Shown here: positions 27,616-36,447 of the stretch, piece by piece
How the letters are laid out: each line of letters opens with the position of its first letter
Position numbering within the stretch: the first letter of the stretch is position 1
Assembly: GCF_014284255.1 (NCBI RefSeq)
Contig: NZ_JACOFV010000005.1
Coordinates: forward strand, 124,001 to 188,000
DNA from: Cognatundibacterium jejuense
Lineage (GTDB): Bacteria > Pseudomonadota > Gammaproteobacteria > Burkholderiales > Burkholderiaceae_D
DNA: 64,000 nucleotides
Direction of reading: 5' to 3'
The notes under the pieces: generated by a model
Told to the model about the DNA's origin: nothing
The model's database searches: none
What the model saw: the letters and a program-made list of their open reading frames with translations, nothing else
Program-made: the position numbers and the translations under genes

Positions 27616-27670
27616 CGAATATAAAATAAACTTAAGTTGCGCCTAAGTTTTTAGATTTTTAGCAGGTTTT

Positions 27671-27746
27671 GGGTCGTTAGCTCAGCTGGTAGAGCAGCGG
27701 ACTTTTAATCCGTTGGTCGCAGGTTCGAATCCCGCACGGCCTACCA
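27671..27746 (+). tRNA. tRNA-Lys (anticodon TTT), copy 2
   Basis: This is a 76-nt exact duplicate of the first tRNA-Lys, 55 nt downstream and probably in the same transcript because no second promoter is evident in the spacer. The terminator follows 14 nt later. Confidence 0.97.
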
Positions 27747-27760
27747 AAACAAAATGTGAA

Positions 27761-27792
27761 AAGCCAACCCGCATGGGTTGGCTTTTTGCTTT
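27761..27792 (+). terminator. Terminator of the tRNA-Lys operon
   Basis: A perfect 10-bp stem (AAGCCAACCC at 27761-27770 with 27775-27784), tetraloop GCAT, is followed by a T-rich tract. Confidence 0.92.
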
Positions 27793-28034
27793 TGTGCTTA
27801 CTTTTCACGTACCTTCTTTGATATAGCCAGCTTCTTCGTCGAAAAGCATCAGATGTGCCTGGGTACGAGATTTCTATTCAACTTGTCATAAAGCGCTCGT
27901 GAGATTTAATGATGCAGTTTTAGCTTGTATTTCTTTGTATATTTAGTATTGTTAATGCTAGCCGTGGCTTACGCATCAACGTCAGTAATTGGGCGCACTT
28001 AAAAGCAGGTTCATCATAATAGTAATAAGTAGAG

Positions 28035-28055
28035 ACTGATCGCCATCCGATCAGT
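28035..28055. repeat. Operator-like inverted repeat
   Basis: ACTGATCG and CGATCAGT form a perfect 8-bp inverted repeat around a 5-nt centre (21 bp in total), with no T-run. It sits about 150 nt before the lipoprotein gene. Confidence 0.4.
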
Positions 28056-28124
28056 GAAAACTAAGTCGTTCCCGTTTTGCATCGTCCAGATCCTCTATTT
28101 CAAGTTTCATTGACGCTTTAAGTT

Positions 28125-28136
28125 GCGAAATTTCGC
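28125..28136. repeat. Perfect 12-bp palindrome next to the putative -35
   Basis: GCGAAATTTCGC is a perfect palindrome directly before the TTGAAA hexamer at 28137. The position suits a repressor or activator site. Confidence 0.35.
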
Positions 28137-28206
28137 TTGAAAATCTATTCAAAGTTTTCGTTATATACAATGCTGCATTTGTCATTTGTTTAATGAAAGG
28201 AGGCGT

Positions 28207-29190
28207 ATGCGTACTGTCGTACTTTTCTTTGTCTGCGTCTTTTTTTTATCTGCTTGCGATAAGCCGCGATCTGTAGCACCTCAACTTCAGAAAGTTAATT
28301 TTGCTTATACAAGCCAGCCTCAATCTGCATTGATACACATTGCGATTGAAAAAGGATTTTTCCGTGATGAAGGTTTGGATGTTCACGGGACAGTATTCGA
28401 GCTTGGGAGAGCGGCCATGGCGTCCATGTTGAAGGGTGATGATGATATTGCATCCGTGGCTGAGACGCCAATTATGTACCATGTTGTTAAGGGGGGAGAG
28501 ATCTCGATTTTTGCCAATGTAGTCACTACGAATACCAACAATGGCATCCTCGCCCGCCAGGATGCGGGAATTCAACGACCTGAAGATCTGAAAGGTAAGC
28601 GTGTTGGATTTCCTAAGGGATCGACAGCGGAATTTTTCTTAAGTGCCATGCTGAGCGCGCATGGACTGGAGATGAGTGATATTCATTCAGTCTATTTAAA
28701 GCCCAATGAGTTGCAGGCTGCGATCATGGATGACGTTGTTGATGCAATTTCAATCTGGAATTACAAATTAGCGCTGATTGCAGATGCTTTGGGATTTAAC
28801 GGTATCGTATTTCTGGATAAAGAACTGTATACAGAATCTTTTAATCTGGTCTGTCAACCGGACTACACAAAACGTCATCCAGAAGTACTCGAGGCATTAT
28901 TGCGGGGTTTATTGAGAGCGGAAAAGTTTAGTCTTACTCATCTGCTTGAATCACAAGAAATTATGACCAGAAGAACGCAGGTACCTCTTAAAACGGTGCA
29001 AAAAGTCTGGCCCGAATTTAAATTTAAAATATCCTTGGCACCGACCTTGTTGATTACCTTAGATGATGAGGCGAGATGGGCTTTACAGAATCAATTTGCG
29101 GAAGCGATTCAGGAACCGGATTTTTTGTCGCACATTTATTTCGATGCTTTGCGCACGGTAAAACCCGAGGCGATCAAATTTAGGCAATAG
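28207..29190 (+). CDS. Substrate-binding lipoprotein, NMT1/SsuA-like
   Basis: The 327-residue protein has a lipoprotein leader (MRTVVLFFVCVFFLSAC, modified Cys17) and a type II binding fold related to the nitrate/sulfonate/thiamine-precursor group: VNFAYTSQPQSALIHIAIEKGFFRDEGLDV, GRAAMASMLKGDDDIASVAETPI and LKGKRVGFPKGSTAEFFLSAML. I start at ATG 28207 behind AGGAGG. No permease or ATPase gene follows; instead a histidine kinase starts 3 nt later. The protein may therefore present a ligand to the kinase rather than to a transporter (inference). The ligand is unknown. Confidence 0.82.
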   Translation: MRTVVLFFVCVFFLSACDKPRSVAPQLQKVNFAYTSQPQSALIHIAIEKGFFRDEGLDVHGTVFELGRAAMASMLKGDDDIASVAETPIMYHVVKGGEISIFANVVTTNTNNGILARQDAGIQRPEDLKGKRVGFPKGSTAEFFLSAMLSAHGLEMSDIHSVYLKPNELQAAIMDDVVDAISIWNYKLALIADALGFNGIVFLDKELYTESFNLVCQPDYTKRHPEVLEALLRGLLRAEKFSLTHLLESQEIMTRRTQVPLKTVQKVWPEFKFKISLAPTLLITLDDEARWALQNQFAEAIQEPDFLSHIYFDALRTVKPEAIKFRQ

Positions 29191-29193
29191 ACG

Positions 29194-31098
29194 ATGAGAA
29201 TACTGGTTCGTTTGCGATTGGTTTCGATAGGCTTGTTCGCCGGGCTTGCTTGTGCATTGGTTTTACTTGCATGGTCAGTGGCTAAATATAACGAGGTAAA
29301 GACATATAACCACATGCTGTGGAACTTGCATGCGGCTGTTTCAGATAAAGCATTTCAGCGCGATCAATATTTCTTATTTAAGCAAAGCGCCACCAAAAAA
29401 ATCTGGTCAAAAAGACAGGCGGACGTAATTAACTTGGTAAATCAAATTCAGTCTGAAAATTTGATTGAAGATGACCGGGATAAGTTTCGTGAATTGATCG
29501 ACAATTTGAATTCTAGTGAAATTATTTTTCAACGAATTTTTGTACTAAATCAGTCTAAGTCCACGGCTTCATCCTCTTGGCTTGATGCAGACAGGCAATT
29601 TGATATTCGTCTCATTAGCCAGATGTTGTTGAAAGACGTGGCCACTACCGATGTGATTGATGCGCTACAAATAGAGAGCGAGAAAAGGGTCGATGCAGCT
29701 TATCTTCAGTTGATGTTAAGTATTGCCGTTGGCATTTTTATTCTGGTTGCGTTGACAATTTCTGCGCTTAGAGTAACGGCTGTTTCGTTGAAGAACCGAC
29801 TTCATCACTTACATGATGGTACCAACTTTATTGCTGCTGGTCGTCTCGAACATCGCCTTTTAGTTGCTGGAAATGATGAACTCAGTGAATTGGCAAACTC
29901 GATCAACACAATGACTGCAGATTTGCAGGCATTCAAAGGCTCATGGGAAGCGGAACTTGATCGACGAAAAAATATAGAAATTGAACTTCGTCGCAATGAT
30001 GCTTTATTGAAATCTTCTGCTCGTATCGCCGGGGTTGGTGCCTTGGAACTGGATTTTACGACACAAGAAGTCAGATGGTCGGAGCAAAGTTGCACTATCT
30101 TCGGTATGCCTGCTGGATACCAACCTGATTATGACGCCTTATTGAATTTTTTTACGCCGACTGCCCAAACGATACTTCAGTCAAAAATGAGTCAAATGTT
30201 GGACGGCGGTGACTCGTTCGATATTGAACTCGAAATGATGACCGGGCAAAATAAGGTGATTTTTGTGCGAATTCTTGGGCAGATAGAATACAGTCCCGAT
30301 CAGCATGCAAGAATGATTGCGACATTGCAGGATGTGACCGCGCAGCGTTTGATGGATAGGATCAAATCTGAATTTATCTCCATGGTTAGCCATGAGCTGC
30401 GCACACCTTTAACTTCAATTCGTGGCTCGCTAGGTTTATTGGCGAGCGAAGTCTTAGGAAGTCTGGATGAAAAGTCTAAGAAGCTGGTGGTGGTTGCTCA
30501 TCGAAACTCAGTACGCCTGATTGGTCTGGTGAACGATATTTTAGATATCAATAAGCTGGCGTCTGGTGCGATGCATATGGATATGCAAAAGCATGATCTG
30601 GTTCCATTGATATTCCAAGTGATAGAAAATAATGCTGCGTATGCACGAGAGTTTTTTATTGAACTCGATTTTCAGAGCGAGATAAGAGCCGCTGTCGTGG
30701 AGGTCGATGCCGGTAGATTGATGCAAGTGTTGACCAATTTGATTTCTAACGCGGTCAAATTTTCTGGTGATCCACCTGTCGTTTCTGTAAAGCTTGAGCA
30801 GCAGGGCGCCGAATATAAGATTAGCGTCAGCGATACGGGGCCTGGCATTTCTGAGCAGTTTAAAAGGAAAATCTTCGGACAATTTGCACAGGAAAATAAT
30901 TCCAATACCAGAATGAATGGCGGAAGTGGTCTGGGTCTGTACATCAGTAAAAACCTGATTGAAAAAATGGGCGGCAGCATTGGTTTTGATAGTACACCCG
31001 GAGTCGGAACTACATTCTGGATTACGTTGAGGGCGCAAACGCCGGAAGTTGAAAAGCAATTTGTTAAATCAAATGAAGCGATAGGGCTTTCAAATTGA
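29194..31098 (+). CDS. Sensor histidine kinase (HAMP-PAS-HisKA-HATPase)
   Basis: This is a membrane sensor kinase of 634 residues. A first span (about 8-28) and a second (about 172-194) enclose a helical periplasmic domain of about 140 residues. HAMP (about 195-250), a short coiled coil, a PAS domain (about 275-385), HisKA with H400 in MVSHELRTPLTS, and a HATPase domain with N (NLISNAVKFS), G1 (DTGPGIS) and G2 (GGSGLGLYISK) boxes follow. No receiver domain is fused and no response regulator gene is adjacent. It starts 3 nt after the binding-lipoprotein gene, so the two are surely co-transcribed. Confidence 0.93.
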   Translation: MRILVRLRLVSIGLFAGLACALVLLAWSVAKYNEVKTYNHMLWNLHAAVSDKAFQRDQYFLFKQSATKKIWSKRQADVINLVNQIQSENLIEDDRDKFRELIDNLNSSEIIFQRIFVLNQSKSTASSSWLDADRQFDIRLISQMLLKDVATTDVIDALQIESEKRVDAAYLQLMLSIAVGIFILVALTISALRVTAVSLKNRLHHLHDGTNFIAAGRLEHRLLVAGNDELSELANSINTMTADLQAFKGSWEAELDRRKNIEIELRRNDALLKSSARIAGVGALELDFTTQEVRWSEQSCTIFGMPAGYQPDYDALLNFFTPTAQTILQSKMSQMLDGGDSFDIELEMMTGQNKVIFVRILGQIEYSPDQHARMIATLQDVTAQRLMDRIKSEFISMVSHELRTPLTSIRGSLGLLASEVLGSLDEKSKKLVVVAHRNSVRLIGLVNDILDINKLASGAMHMDMQKHDLVPLIFQVIENNAAYAREFFIELDFQSEIRAAVVEVDAGRLMQVLTNLISNAVKFSGDPPVVSVKLEQQGAEYKISVSDTGPGISEQFKRKIFGQFAQENNSNTRMNGGSGLGLYISKNLIEKMGGSIGFDSTPGVGTTFWITLRAQTPEVEKQFVKSNEAIGLSN

Positions 31099-31405
31099 GT
31101 TTGGCTAACATAGATGGATATCTTGGTTCACGGTTGACGTTGGGTGCCAAAATCCGGATAATTTGGGTATGAAATTTAGCTATGAAATTCGGTTTTGAAC
31201 AGGGTGGCAAAGAAGTGTGATGAAGACGAAAATCTCACATTTTTTGCAAGAGCTGGGCGTGCCAGTTGAGCCTCTCGAATTTAAGGACGCAGGTGTCAGC
31301 CTGTGTCCTTTTTTGTTTCTGGTTTTATTTTTCACTACTATTTTTGCAACTTATTTTGCAACTTATTTTGAACTAAAGCATTACTAAATTACCAGGCACC
31401 GCACA
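31099..31405. other. Gene-free stretch after the kinase
   Basis: These 307 nt contain one terminator (31283-31314) and a T-rich tract. A possible 55-codon frame begins at ATG 31220 but runs through the terminator, lacks a ribosome binding site and ends in a simple FATYFATYF repeat; I do not call it. Confidence 0.5.
31283..31314 (+). terminator. Terminator downstream of the kinase gene
   Basis: An 11-bp stem with one G-T pair (31283-31293 with 31300-31310, arm AAGGACGCAGG), 6-nt loop, then TTTT. Confidence 0.8.
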
Positions 31406-32287
31406 ATGAAAAAAAATTCCACAAAAAAGCAAACGCCTGCGGTGCAGCCGGTACAGGAAAAACATGAGATACGTCCCGGACAGTCGTTGGAGCTGCTGAA
31501 GGAACTGCATATCCTTACGCGCGATGGCAAATTGAATCAGGACAGCCGTCGCAAGCTCAAACAGGTCTATCATCTGTATCAGTTCATTGAACCCTTGCTA
31601 TTAAAGTTGCAGGAATCTCATGCCAATATCAGCCTCGTTGATCACGGTGCTGGTAAATCTTATCTCGGCTTTATTCTGTACGATTTATTTTTTAAATCTG
31701 GACAAGCACAAAGCCAGGCACATATCTATGGCATAGAAACACGCGACGAGTTGGTGCAGAAATCCACCGAACTCGCACAGCGCCTTAATTTTCCCGGGAT
31801 GTCTTTCTTGAATTTATCGGTGGCAGATTCCACACATTCTGACAAATTGCCTGAGCAGATAGATATCGTCACAGCATTGCATGCTTGTGATACGGCGACG
31901 GACGATGCAATTCAATTTGCATTAAAAAAGAAAGCAAAGTTTATGGTGCTGGTGCCGTGTTGTCAGGCGGAAGTGGCTGCTGAATTGCGTAAGAGTAAAG
32001 GTGATGCTGTACGTAGCAACCCGCTGTCAGAAATGTGGCGTCATCCGATTCATACTCGTGAATTCGGTAGTCAGATTACTAATGTACTGCGTTGCTTGCA
32101 ATTAGAAGCACATGGTTACCAGGTCAGAGTCACAGAACTTGTCGGTTGGGAACACTCGATGAAGAATGAATTAATCGTCGCCGAATATAAAGGGACACCA
32201 GCAAAACGCCCCGGTGACAGGTTAGCGGAAATACTCAATACCACTGGACTTGATAACTTGCGTGAACGTTTCTTTGTTCCTCAATGA
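31406..32287 (+). CDS. SAM-dependent methyltransferase (Methyltransf_32-like)
   Basis: The 293-residue soluble protein has a class I methyltransferase core: motif I as VDHGAGKSYLGFILYDLF (about 73-90), an acidic end of strand 2 in YGIETRDEL, then IDIVTALHACDTATDDAI and MVLVPCCQAEVAAEL. The HACDTATDDAI and VPCCQ segments match the family that includes METTL25/GSTCD-type proteins. The target is unknown; an RNA or protein substrate is possible. Its N-terminus is Lys-rich. It ends 145 nt before the exopolyphosphatase gene. Confidence 0.8.
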   Translation: MKKNSTKKQTPAVQPVQEKHEIRPGQSLELLKELHILTRDGKLNQDSRRKLKQVYHLYQFIEPLLLKLQESHANISLVDHGAGKSYLGFILYDLFFKSGQAQSQAHIYGIETRDELVQKSTELAQRLNFPGMSFLNLSVADSTHSDKLPEQIDIVTALHACDTATDDAIQFALKKKAKFMVLVPCCQAEVAAELRKSKGDAVRSNPLSEMWRHPIHTREFGSQITNVLRCLQLEAHGYQVRVTELVGWEHSMKNELIVAEYKGTPAKRPGDRLAEILNTTGLDNLRERFFVPQ

Positions 32288-32353
32288 TGTGCGTTGACAA
32301 CGTAGCATGGATTCTAAGCTATCGTAAAATTTGATCGTCATTGCGATGTCATA

Positions 32354-32375
32354 AAAAATGATTAGTATCATTTTT
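32354..32375. repeat. AT-rich 9-bp inverted repeat upstream of ppx
   Basis: AAAAATGAT and ATCATTTTT form a perfect inverted repeat with a TAGT centre. It could act as a weak bidirectional terminator or an operator. The spacing does not fit a Fur box. Confidence 0.4.
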
Positions 32376-32432
32376 ATGTAAGGTAGGAATAATGACTGGT
32401 ATTACTAAAGAACATTAAAAAGGAAAGCAAAT

Positions 32433-33890
32433 ATGCTGGCCGCCGTTGACCTAGGTTCAAATAGTTTTCGTATGCATATTGCACGTCATGAAGGCGACGC
32501 CATTCGCGTCGTCAAGAGTGCGCGTGAACCTATCAGATTGGCGGCAGGCCTCGATGAAAGCGGTAATCTGACTGCGGAGGCCATGCAAAGTGCAATTGAC
32601 TGCCTTAGCCGTTTTCGCGAGATCCTCAATGCTTATCCAGTTGAAAATTTACGGGTAGTTGCAACCAACACTATACGTATAGCAAAAAACGCCGCTATTC
32701 TTTTACCGCAAGCAGAAGCCGCAATTGGCCATTCTATTGAAGTTATTTCGGGTGAGGAAGAAGGCCGCCTGATTTACATGGGGGTGTCGAATGCCGTCGC
32801 TATTCCTGGCGAGCGCCGCCTCGTTATGGATATTGGTGGTGGCTCAACCGAGGTGATACTTGGTCGCGGGCATGAAATCGTCCAGGTTGAATCCTTCAGC
32901 ATTGGTACAGTAAAAACCAGTGCCAATTTTTTTCCTGATGGCCGTTTAACAGAAGCAGCATTTGAAGCTGCTATTTTGTCGGCGCGTTCTATGTTTGAAG
33001 ATGCCGCGCCACCCTACCAACCCCAGCATTGGCGCAAGGCCTATGGCTCGTCGGGCACCATGCGTGCGATCGCCGATGCCATCATCAAAGGTGGTCTGGG
33101 TGACGGCAAAATCACGATGTTGAGTTTGAATGCCTTGAAACAATACTGCATTCAATGTGGCAAGCTCAGTGATTTGGAATTGAGTGGCATTAAACCCGAA
33201 CGCGTTGCCATGGTCGTCGGTGGTCTGGCGATATTGATCGGTTTGATGACGGAGTTCAATATTGAAGTATTGATCCCGATTGAAGCAGGCTTGCGTATGG
33301 GCGTGATGTGGGACTTGTATCTGCGCGCCACCAAACGAGACCGGCGCGAAGTGTCAGTGCAGAAAGTCGCCAATGTGTTTAACACCGACATGTCGCGTGC
33401 CAATCGGGTCGTTGATATGGTGAAATCTTTGTATCAACAACTTAAACCCTCGTCTGATAATTATTTGCGTTTGTTATTGTGGAGTGCTCGCTTACATGAA
33501 GTAGGGATGGTGATTTCTCATACCGGCTACCATAAGCATGGTTCCTACATGATAGAAAATGCCGATATGGCGGGCTTCACCACGAGCGAACAACGCATCA
33601 TGAGTAAATTGATTCTGAGTCAGAAAGGGAATCTGCGTAAGATTAGCGAAGCCTTGGTTGACCCTGATTTTGCCAAAGCTGTCTTATCCTTGCGTTTATC
33701 CGTCATGCTGATGCATTCGCGCGCTGAGATTGATTATGAAGACATCAGACTCAAAATGAAACGTAGCGTAGAGCTTGAGATGCGCCGTGATTGGGTCACT
33801 TTACATCCTACGGTCGCGTATTGGTTGCAAAAAGAAATCGAATGCTGGCGTGAGGTTGGTGTAGATTTTTTAGTCAGGACGAATGTCTAA
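32433..33890 (+). CDS. ppx: Exopolyphosphatase, Ppx/GppA family
   Basis: The family releases phosphate from the ends of polyphosphate, and some members also hydrolyse pppGpp. The actin-like ATPase fold is evident: phosphate loop 1 AAVDLGSNSFRMHIAR (about 3-18), ISGEEEGRLIY (about 107-117) and phosphate loop 2 LVMDIGGGSTEVILG (about 130-144). A C-terminal HD-like helical domain (about 310-485) includes LLLWSARLHEVGMVISHTGYHKHGSYM. The 485-residue length is between GppA and full Ppx. AAAGGAAAG precedes ATG 32433. Ppx versus GppA activity cannot be separated from sequence alone. Confidence 0.92.
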   Translation: MLAAVDLGSNSFRMHIARHEGDAIRVVKSAREPIRLAAGLDESGNLTAEAMQSAIDCLSRFREILNAYPVENLRVVATNTIRIAKNAAILLPQAEAAIGHSIEVISGEEEGRLIYMGVSNAVAIPGERRLVMDIGGGSTEVILGRGHEIVQVESFSIGTVKTSANFFPDGRLTEAAFEAAILSARSMFEDAAPPYQPQHWRKAYGSSGTMRAIADAIIKGGLGDGKITMLSLNALKQYCIQCGKLSDLELSGIKPERVAMVVGGLAILIGLMTEFNIEVLIPIEAGLRMGVMWDLYLRATKRDRREVSVQKVANVFNTDMSRANRVVDMVKSLYQQLKPSSDNYLRLLLWSARLHEVGMVISHTGYHKHGSYMIENADMAGFTTSEQRIMSKLILSQKGNLRKISEALVDPDFAKAVLSLRLSVMLMHSRAEIDYEDIRLKMKRSVELEMRRDWVTLHPTVAYWLQKEIECWREVGVDFLVRTNV

Positions 33891-33907
33891 ACGCAGGTTT
33901 TAAAATG

Positions 33908-33942
33908 AAAAAGGAATTCAATAATTTGAATTCCTTTTTTTT
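33908..33942. terminator. Bidirectional terminator between ppx and the TonB receptor gene
   Basis: A perfect 14-bp stem (33908-33921 with 33926-33939) has A-tracts on one side and T-tracts on the other, closing a TAAT loop. It can terminate both ppx (plus) and the convergent receptor gene (minus). Confidence 0.9.
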
Positions 33943-33997
33943 GGTCTATTTGATACGCTGGCATCGGCGGCTGCTATCCGCCAATTCCAACCTTACA

Positions 33998-36172
33998 TTA
34001 AAAATCAAATTGCGCTGATAGTTTATAGATGCGTGGTGAGCCCGGGAATAAATAGCCACCCAGTGATTGCGTTGCATCCCGCCAGTAGAACTTGTTGAGC
34101 ACATTGTCGACGTTAAAGCGTAAGGTCGTCGTTGTATTGCCTATACGTGTCACGTAACGGGCACCGAGGTTATAAACCTGGTAACCAGGAATAATGACGC
34201 TGTTATCCGGTGTATATGCTTTGTTCCCTGAATACTGCCAACTCGCGTTCAGATTTAAACCTTTGACTTCGGTGACAGTATAGTCCGCATAGATCGTCGC
34301 CTTCAGTTTTGGTACATCCAATACACGCTTGCCTTCTAGTGTGGCATTGCCAGTGTCTTGCTGAGTGGCGTTAAGCTCAGTTAAGCTGGCGCTGAGTGTC
34401 AGTTGTGATGTGATTTTCCCTAAAGCCGACAGCTCCAGTCCGGTATGTTGTGCAGTACCGTTTTGAACATAGTTATTATTGCTATCAATGTATTGTAGTG
34501 GCTTTTGAATCCGGAAAACGGCAGCACTTACACTCAAATCGCGTGTTACGTCGGACTTGAAGCCCATTTCAATTTGCTTCGATTTGGCAGGATCAAGTAA
34601 TTGATTCTGGTTGTTTGTCCCAAATGGTGCAATCGTTCCATGTTCCAGACCTTGTGCAAACGAGGCGTACAAGGATGTGTTCTGCGTAGGTTTGTATACC
34701 AGTGCCGCATTTGATACCCAATAATTGTGTTGGTAACCACTCAGACCAAGTTGTGTTCGCTCAATATTCAGGTGACGGATACCCGCATGTACTGTCCATG
34801 CATCATTGAGGCTGATGGCGTCTTGTAAGAAGGCAGACCATTCTTTATCGGTTCTTTGCAGTAACACTGGGCCGGTGGTGTTGCTGGATTGACCAACGAC
34901 GACAGGATTGAAAACATTGCTGGTACCAACGAAATCATACACATATGCGCCGAAGAAATCTTTGCGTTGCGAGCTGCTTAAACCGGTCGCAAATTGATGT
35001 TGGAAATTACCGGTAGTGAATTTTCCATTCAGCAGTGCCTGAGTCCCCCAGGACGATTTTGCTTCGCCTACGCTTTGGTAATCGTAAATATCGTAATCAC
35101 CGTTCGCACAATAGCCGCTGGCGAGGTTAGCTGAACCACATCCGAGTGGAAATGCCGTGTAATCATTACGTTTGAACTCATGCTTGTTGATGGCAACGCT
35201 GGCAGTCCAGGCATTGTCCAGTTTGTATTCGTAACGTACGCCGATATTGCTATCTGTCGTATCAACGGGTTTAGACCACGGCTGATTGTTGAGCATCATG
35301 TCGGCACGAATTCCACGTGGTAAATCGGTGCCATTTGTTAATTGAAAACCTGGTGCAGAGATTTGCGCGCGGTGTTGGTAGTCAAAGTCGAATTGTAGTA
35401 ATGACTGCGGTGATAAATGCCAGTCAAATGCGCCAGAAATAAACTGGCGGTTGCCGTTTGCGCCGATGATGTAAGAGCGCATTCTTTCTTCGGCGGCATT
35501 GATACGGTAGCCAAATTGCTTGCCTGAAGACATTCCACCCAAATCGAATGTGCCGTATAAGGTGCCGCGTTCAGAGATGCTGGTAGTAACGCTGCGCAGG
35601 TCGTTATTTGTCGGGCGTTTAGTCACATAATTGATGACGCCGCCGGGTGTTGCAAAACCAGACTGGAAGCCGGAAATACCTTTTAATACTTCAACGGTTT
35701 CTTTGCTTTCCAATGGAATCGAGCCATCTGCAGGAATCGCAAAGCCATCTTTACGATAGCTGTATTCGTTATCGAGTGCAAAGCCACGGATAGAGAACTG
35801 CTCAGCATAACCTACTGCATTGTAAGCATCATTGACGCTGGCATCGTACTTCATGACATCCGTGGTCAAACGGATTTGCAAGTCTTGCAGTTGTTGCGCG
35901 GTCCAGGTATTGACGGAAAATGGCGTATCAAGCAATTTTTCATCAATAAAGCCTGCTGCCTTGGTGTGGTCTGCTTTAGCGAAGGTCTTGTTGCCAGAGA
36001 CCACAACTTCTTGCACTGATGCAGAGTTTGCTGTTGCGTTGTTCTCTGGCTCTGCCGCAGCGTAAGCGCCTTGCATGCAGACGAGTTGTGCAATGGCGAT
36101 GGTGATCAGTGTCGGGCGAAATACCAGCGTGGTTGCCTGGCGGCGGGTAGGGTGTGAAGTTACTTGTGTCAT
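33998..36172 (-). CDS. TonB-dependent receptor controlled by a TPP riboswitch
   Basis: This is an outer-membrane receptor of the siderophore-receptor type, 724 residues from ATG 36172. The upstream in-frame extension would run through the riboswitch and is rejected. A signal peptide ends near AYAAAEP, a plug domain covers about 45-200 (VQEVVVSG..., FSIRGF, VEVLKGISGFQSGFATPGGVINYVTKRP), and a 22-strand barrel ends in IYKLSAQFDF with terminal Phe. General annotation would call it a ferrisiderophore receptor, but the TPP riboswitch (36262-36345) argues that its cargo is thiamine or a thiamine precursor. No thi genes are adjacent. Confidence 0.9.
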   Translation of the reverse strand: MTQVTSHPTRRQATTLVFRPTLITIAIAQLVCMQGAYAAAEPENNATANSASVQEVVVSGNKTFAKADHTKAAGFIDEKLLDTPFSVNTWTAQQLQDLQIRLTTDVMKYDASVNDAYNAVGYAEQFSIRGFALDNEYSYRKDGFAIPADGSIPLESKETVEVLKGISGFQSGFATPGGVINYVTKRPTNNDLRSVTTSISERGTLYGTFDLGGMSSGKQFGYRINAAEERMRSYIIGANGNRQFISGAFDWHLSPQSLLQFDFDYQHRAQISAPGFQLTNGTDLPRGIRADMMLNNQPWSKPVDTTDSNIGVRYEYKLDNAWTASVAINKHEFKRNDYTAFPLGCGSANLASGYCANGDYDIYDYQSVGEAKSSWGTQALLNGKFTTGNFQHQFATGLSSSQRKDFFGAYVYDFVGTSNVFNPVVVGQSSNTTGPVLLQRTDKEWSAFLQDAISLNDAWTVHAGIRHLNIERTQLGLSGYQHNYWVSNAALVYKPTQNTSLYASFAQGLEHGTIAPFGTNNQNQLLDPAKSKQIEMGFKSDVTRDLSVSAAVFRIQKPLQYIDSNNNYVQNGTAQHTGLELSALGKITSQLTLSASLTELNATQQDTGNATLEGKRVLDVPKLKATIYADYTVTEVKGLNLNASWQYSGNKAYTPDNSVIIPGYQVYNLGARYVTRIGNTTTTLRFNVDNVLNKFYWRDATQSLGGYLFPGSPRIYKLSAQFDF

Positions 36173-36261
36173 TATGTGCTCGTTATACTTGTGGTGCGCA
36201 GGGTGGCAGCACAGCAAAGGAGCAAACAAAGCATAGACAGGAGAAAACGACGTGAACTTTG

Positions 36262-36345
36262 CGCTTCCCTTCGCTGGCATTATCCAGATCAGGTTCAAGG
36301 GACTCTCTCACCCGGAAATGTATTCCAGGACCCCTAGCGAAGGCG
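36262..36345 (-). promoter_or_regulatory. TPP riboswitch (THI element)
   Basis: Read on the minus strand, the RNA begins with TAGGGGTCCTGG, has the GGGTGAGAGAGTCCCTTGAACC segment in the region of P2/P3 and ends with the highly conserved CTGATCTGGATAATGCCAGC followed by GAAGGGAAGC. This is the thiamine pyrophosphate aptamer, normally a repressor when TPP binds. It ends about 90 nt before the receptor start codon. I cannot assign the expression platform: there is no T-run hairpin, so control of translation is more likely (inference). Confidence 0.93.
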
Positions 36346-36447
36346 TTACTTTAACATGAAATCAGCATTAAGACTTTTGATGATGGTGACCGTTAACTAC
36401 CCTATGTCTGATTTGTTGCTTTTTTAGGTTTGCTGATACCCTGGGGG

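Larger units (their letters stand above)
27793..28206. promoter_or_regulatory. Gene-free upstream region of the binding-protein/kinase pair
   Basis: There is no credible gene in these 414 nt. The region is AT-rich and contains two palindromes (28035-28055 and 28125-28136), then a possible -35 TTGAAA (28137-28142) with a TATATA -10 at 28162 (19-nt spacing, weak). A strong AGGAGG (28198-28203) precedes the next start by only 3 nt. Confidence 0.4.

Noticed and set aside
31220..31387. Possible 55-residue protein starting at ATG 31220
   Set aside because: It runs through the terminator at 31283-31314, has no ribosome binding site, and its C-terminus is a simple repeat.
32354..32375. Fur box upstream of ppx
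   Set aside because: The inverted repeat ATGAT/ATCAT has a 4-nt centre, while the 7-1-7 Fur consensus needs a 1-nt centre, and the gene has no iron context.
36173..36298. N-terminal extension of the TonB receptor to 36298
   Set aside because: The added codons would translate the TPP riboswitch; a clear signal peptide follows ATG 36172.
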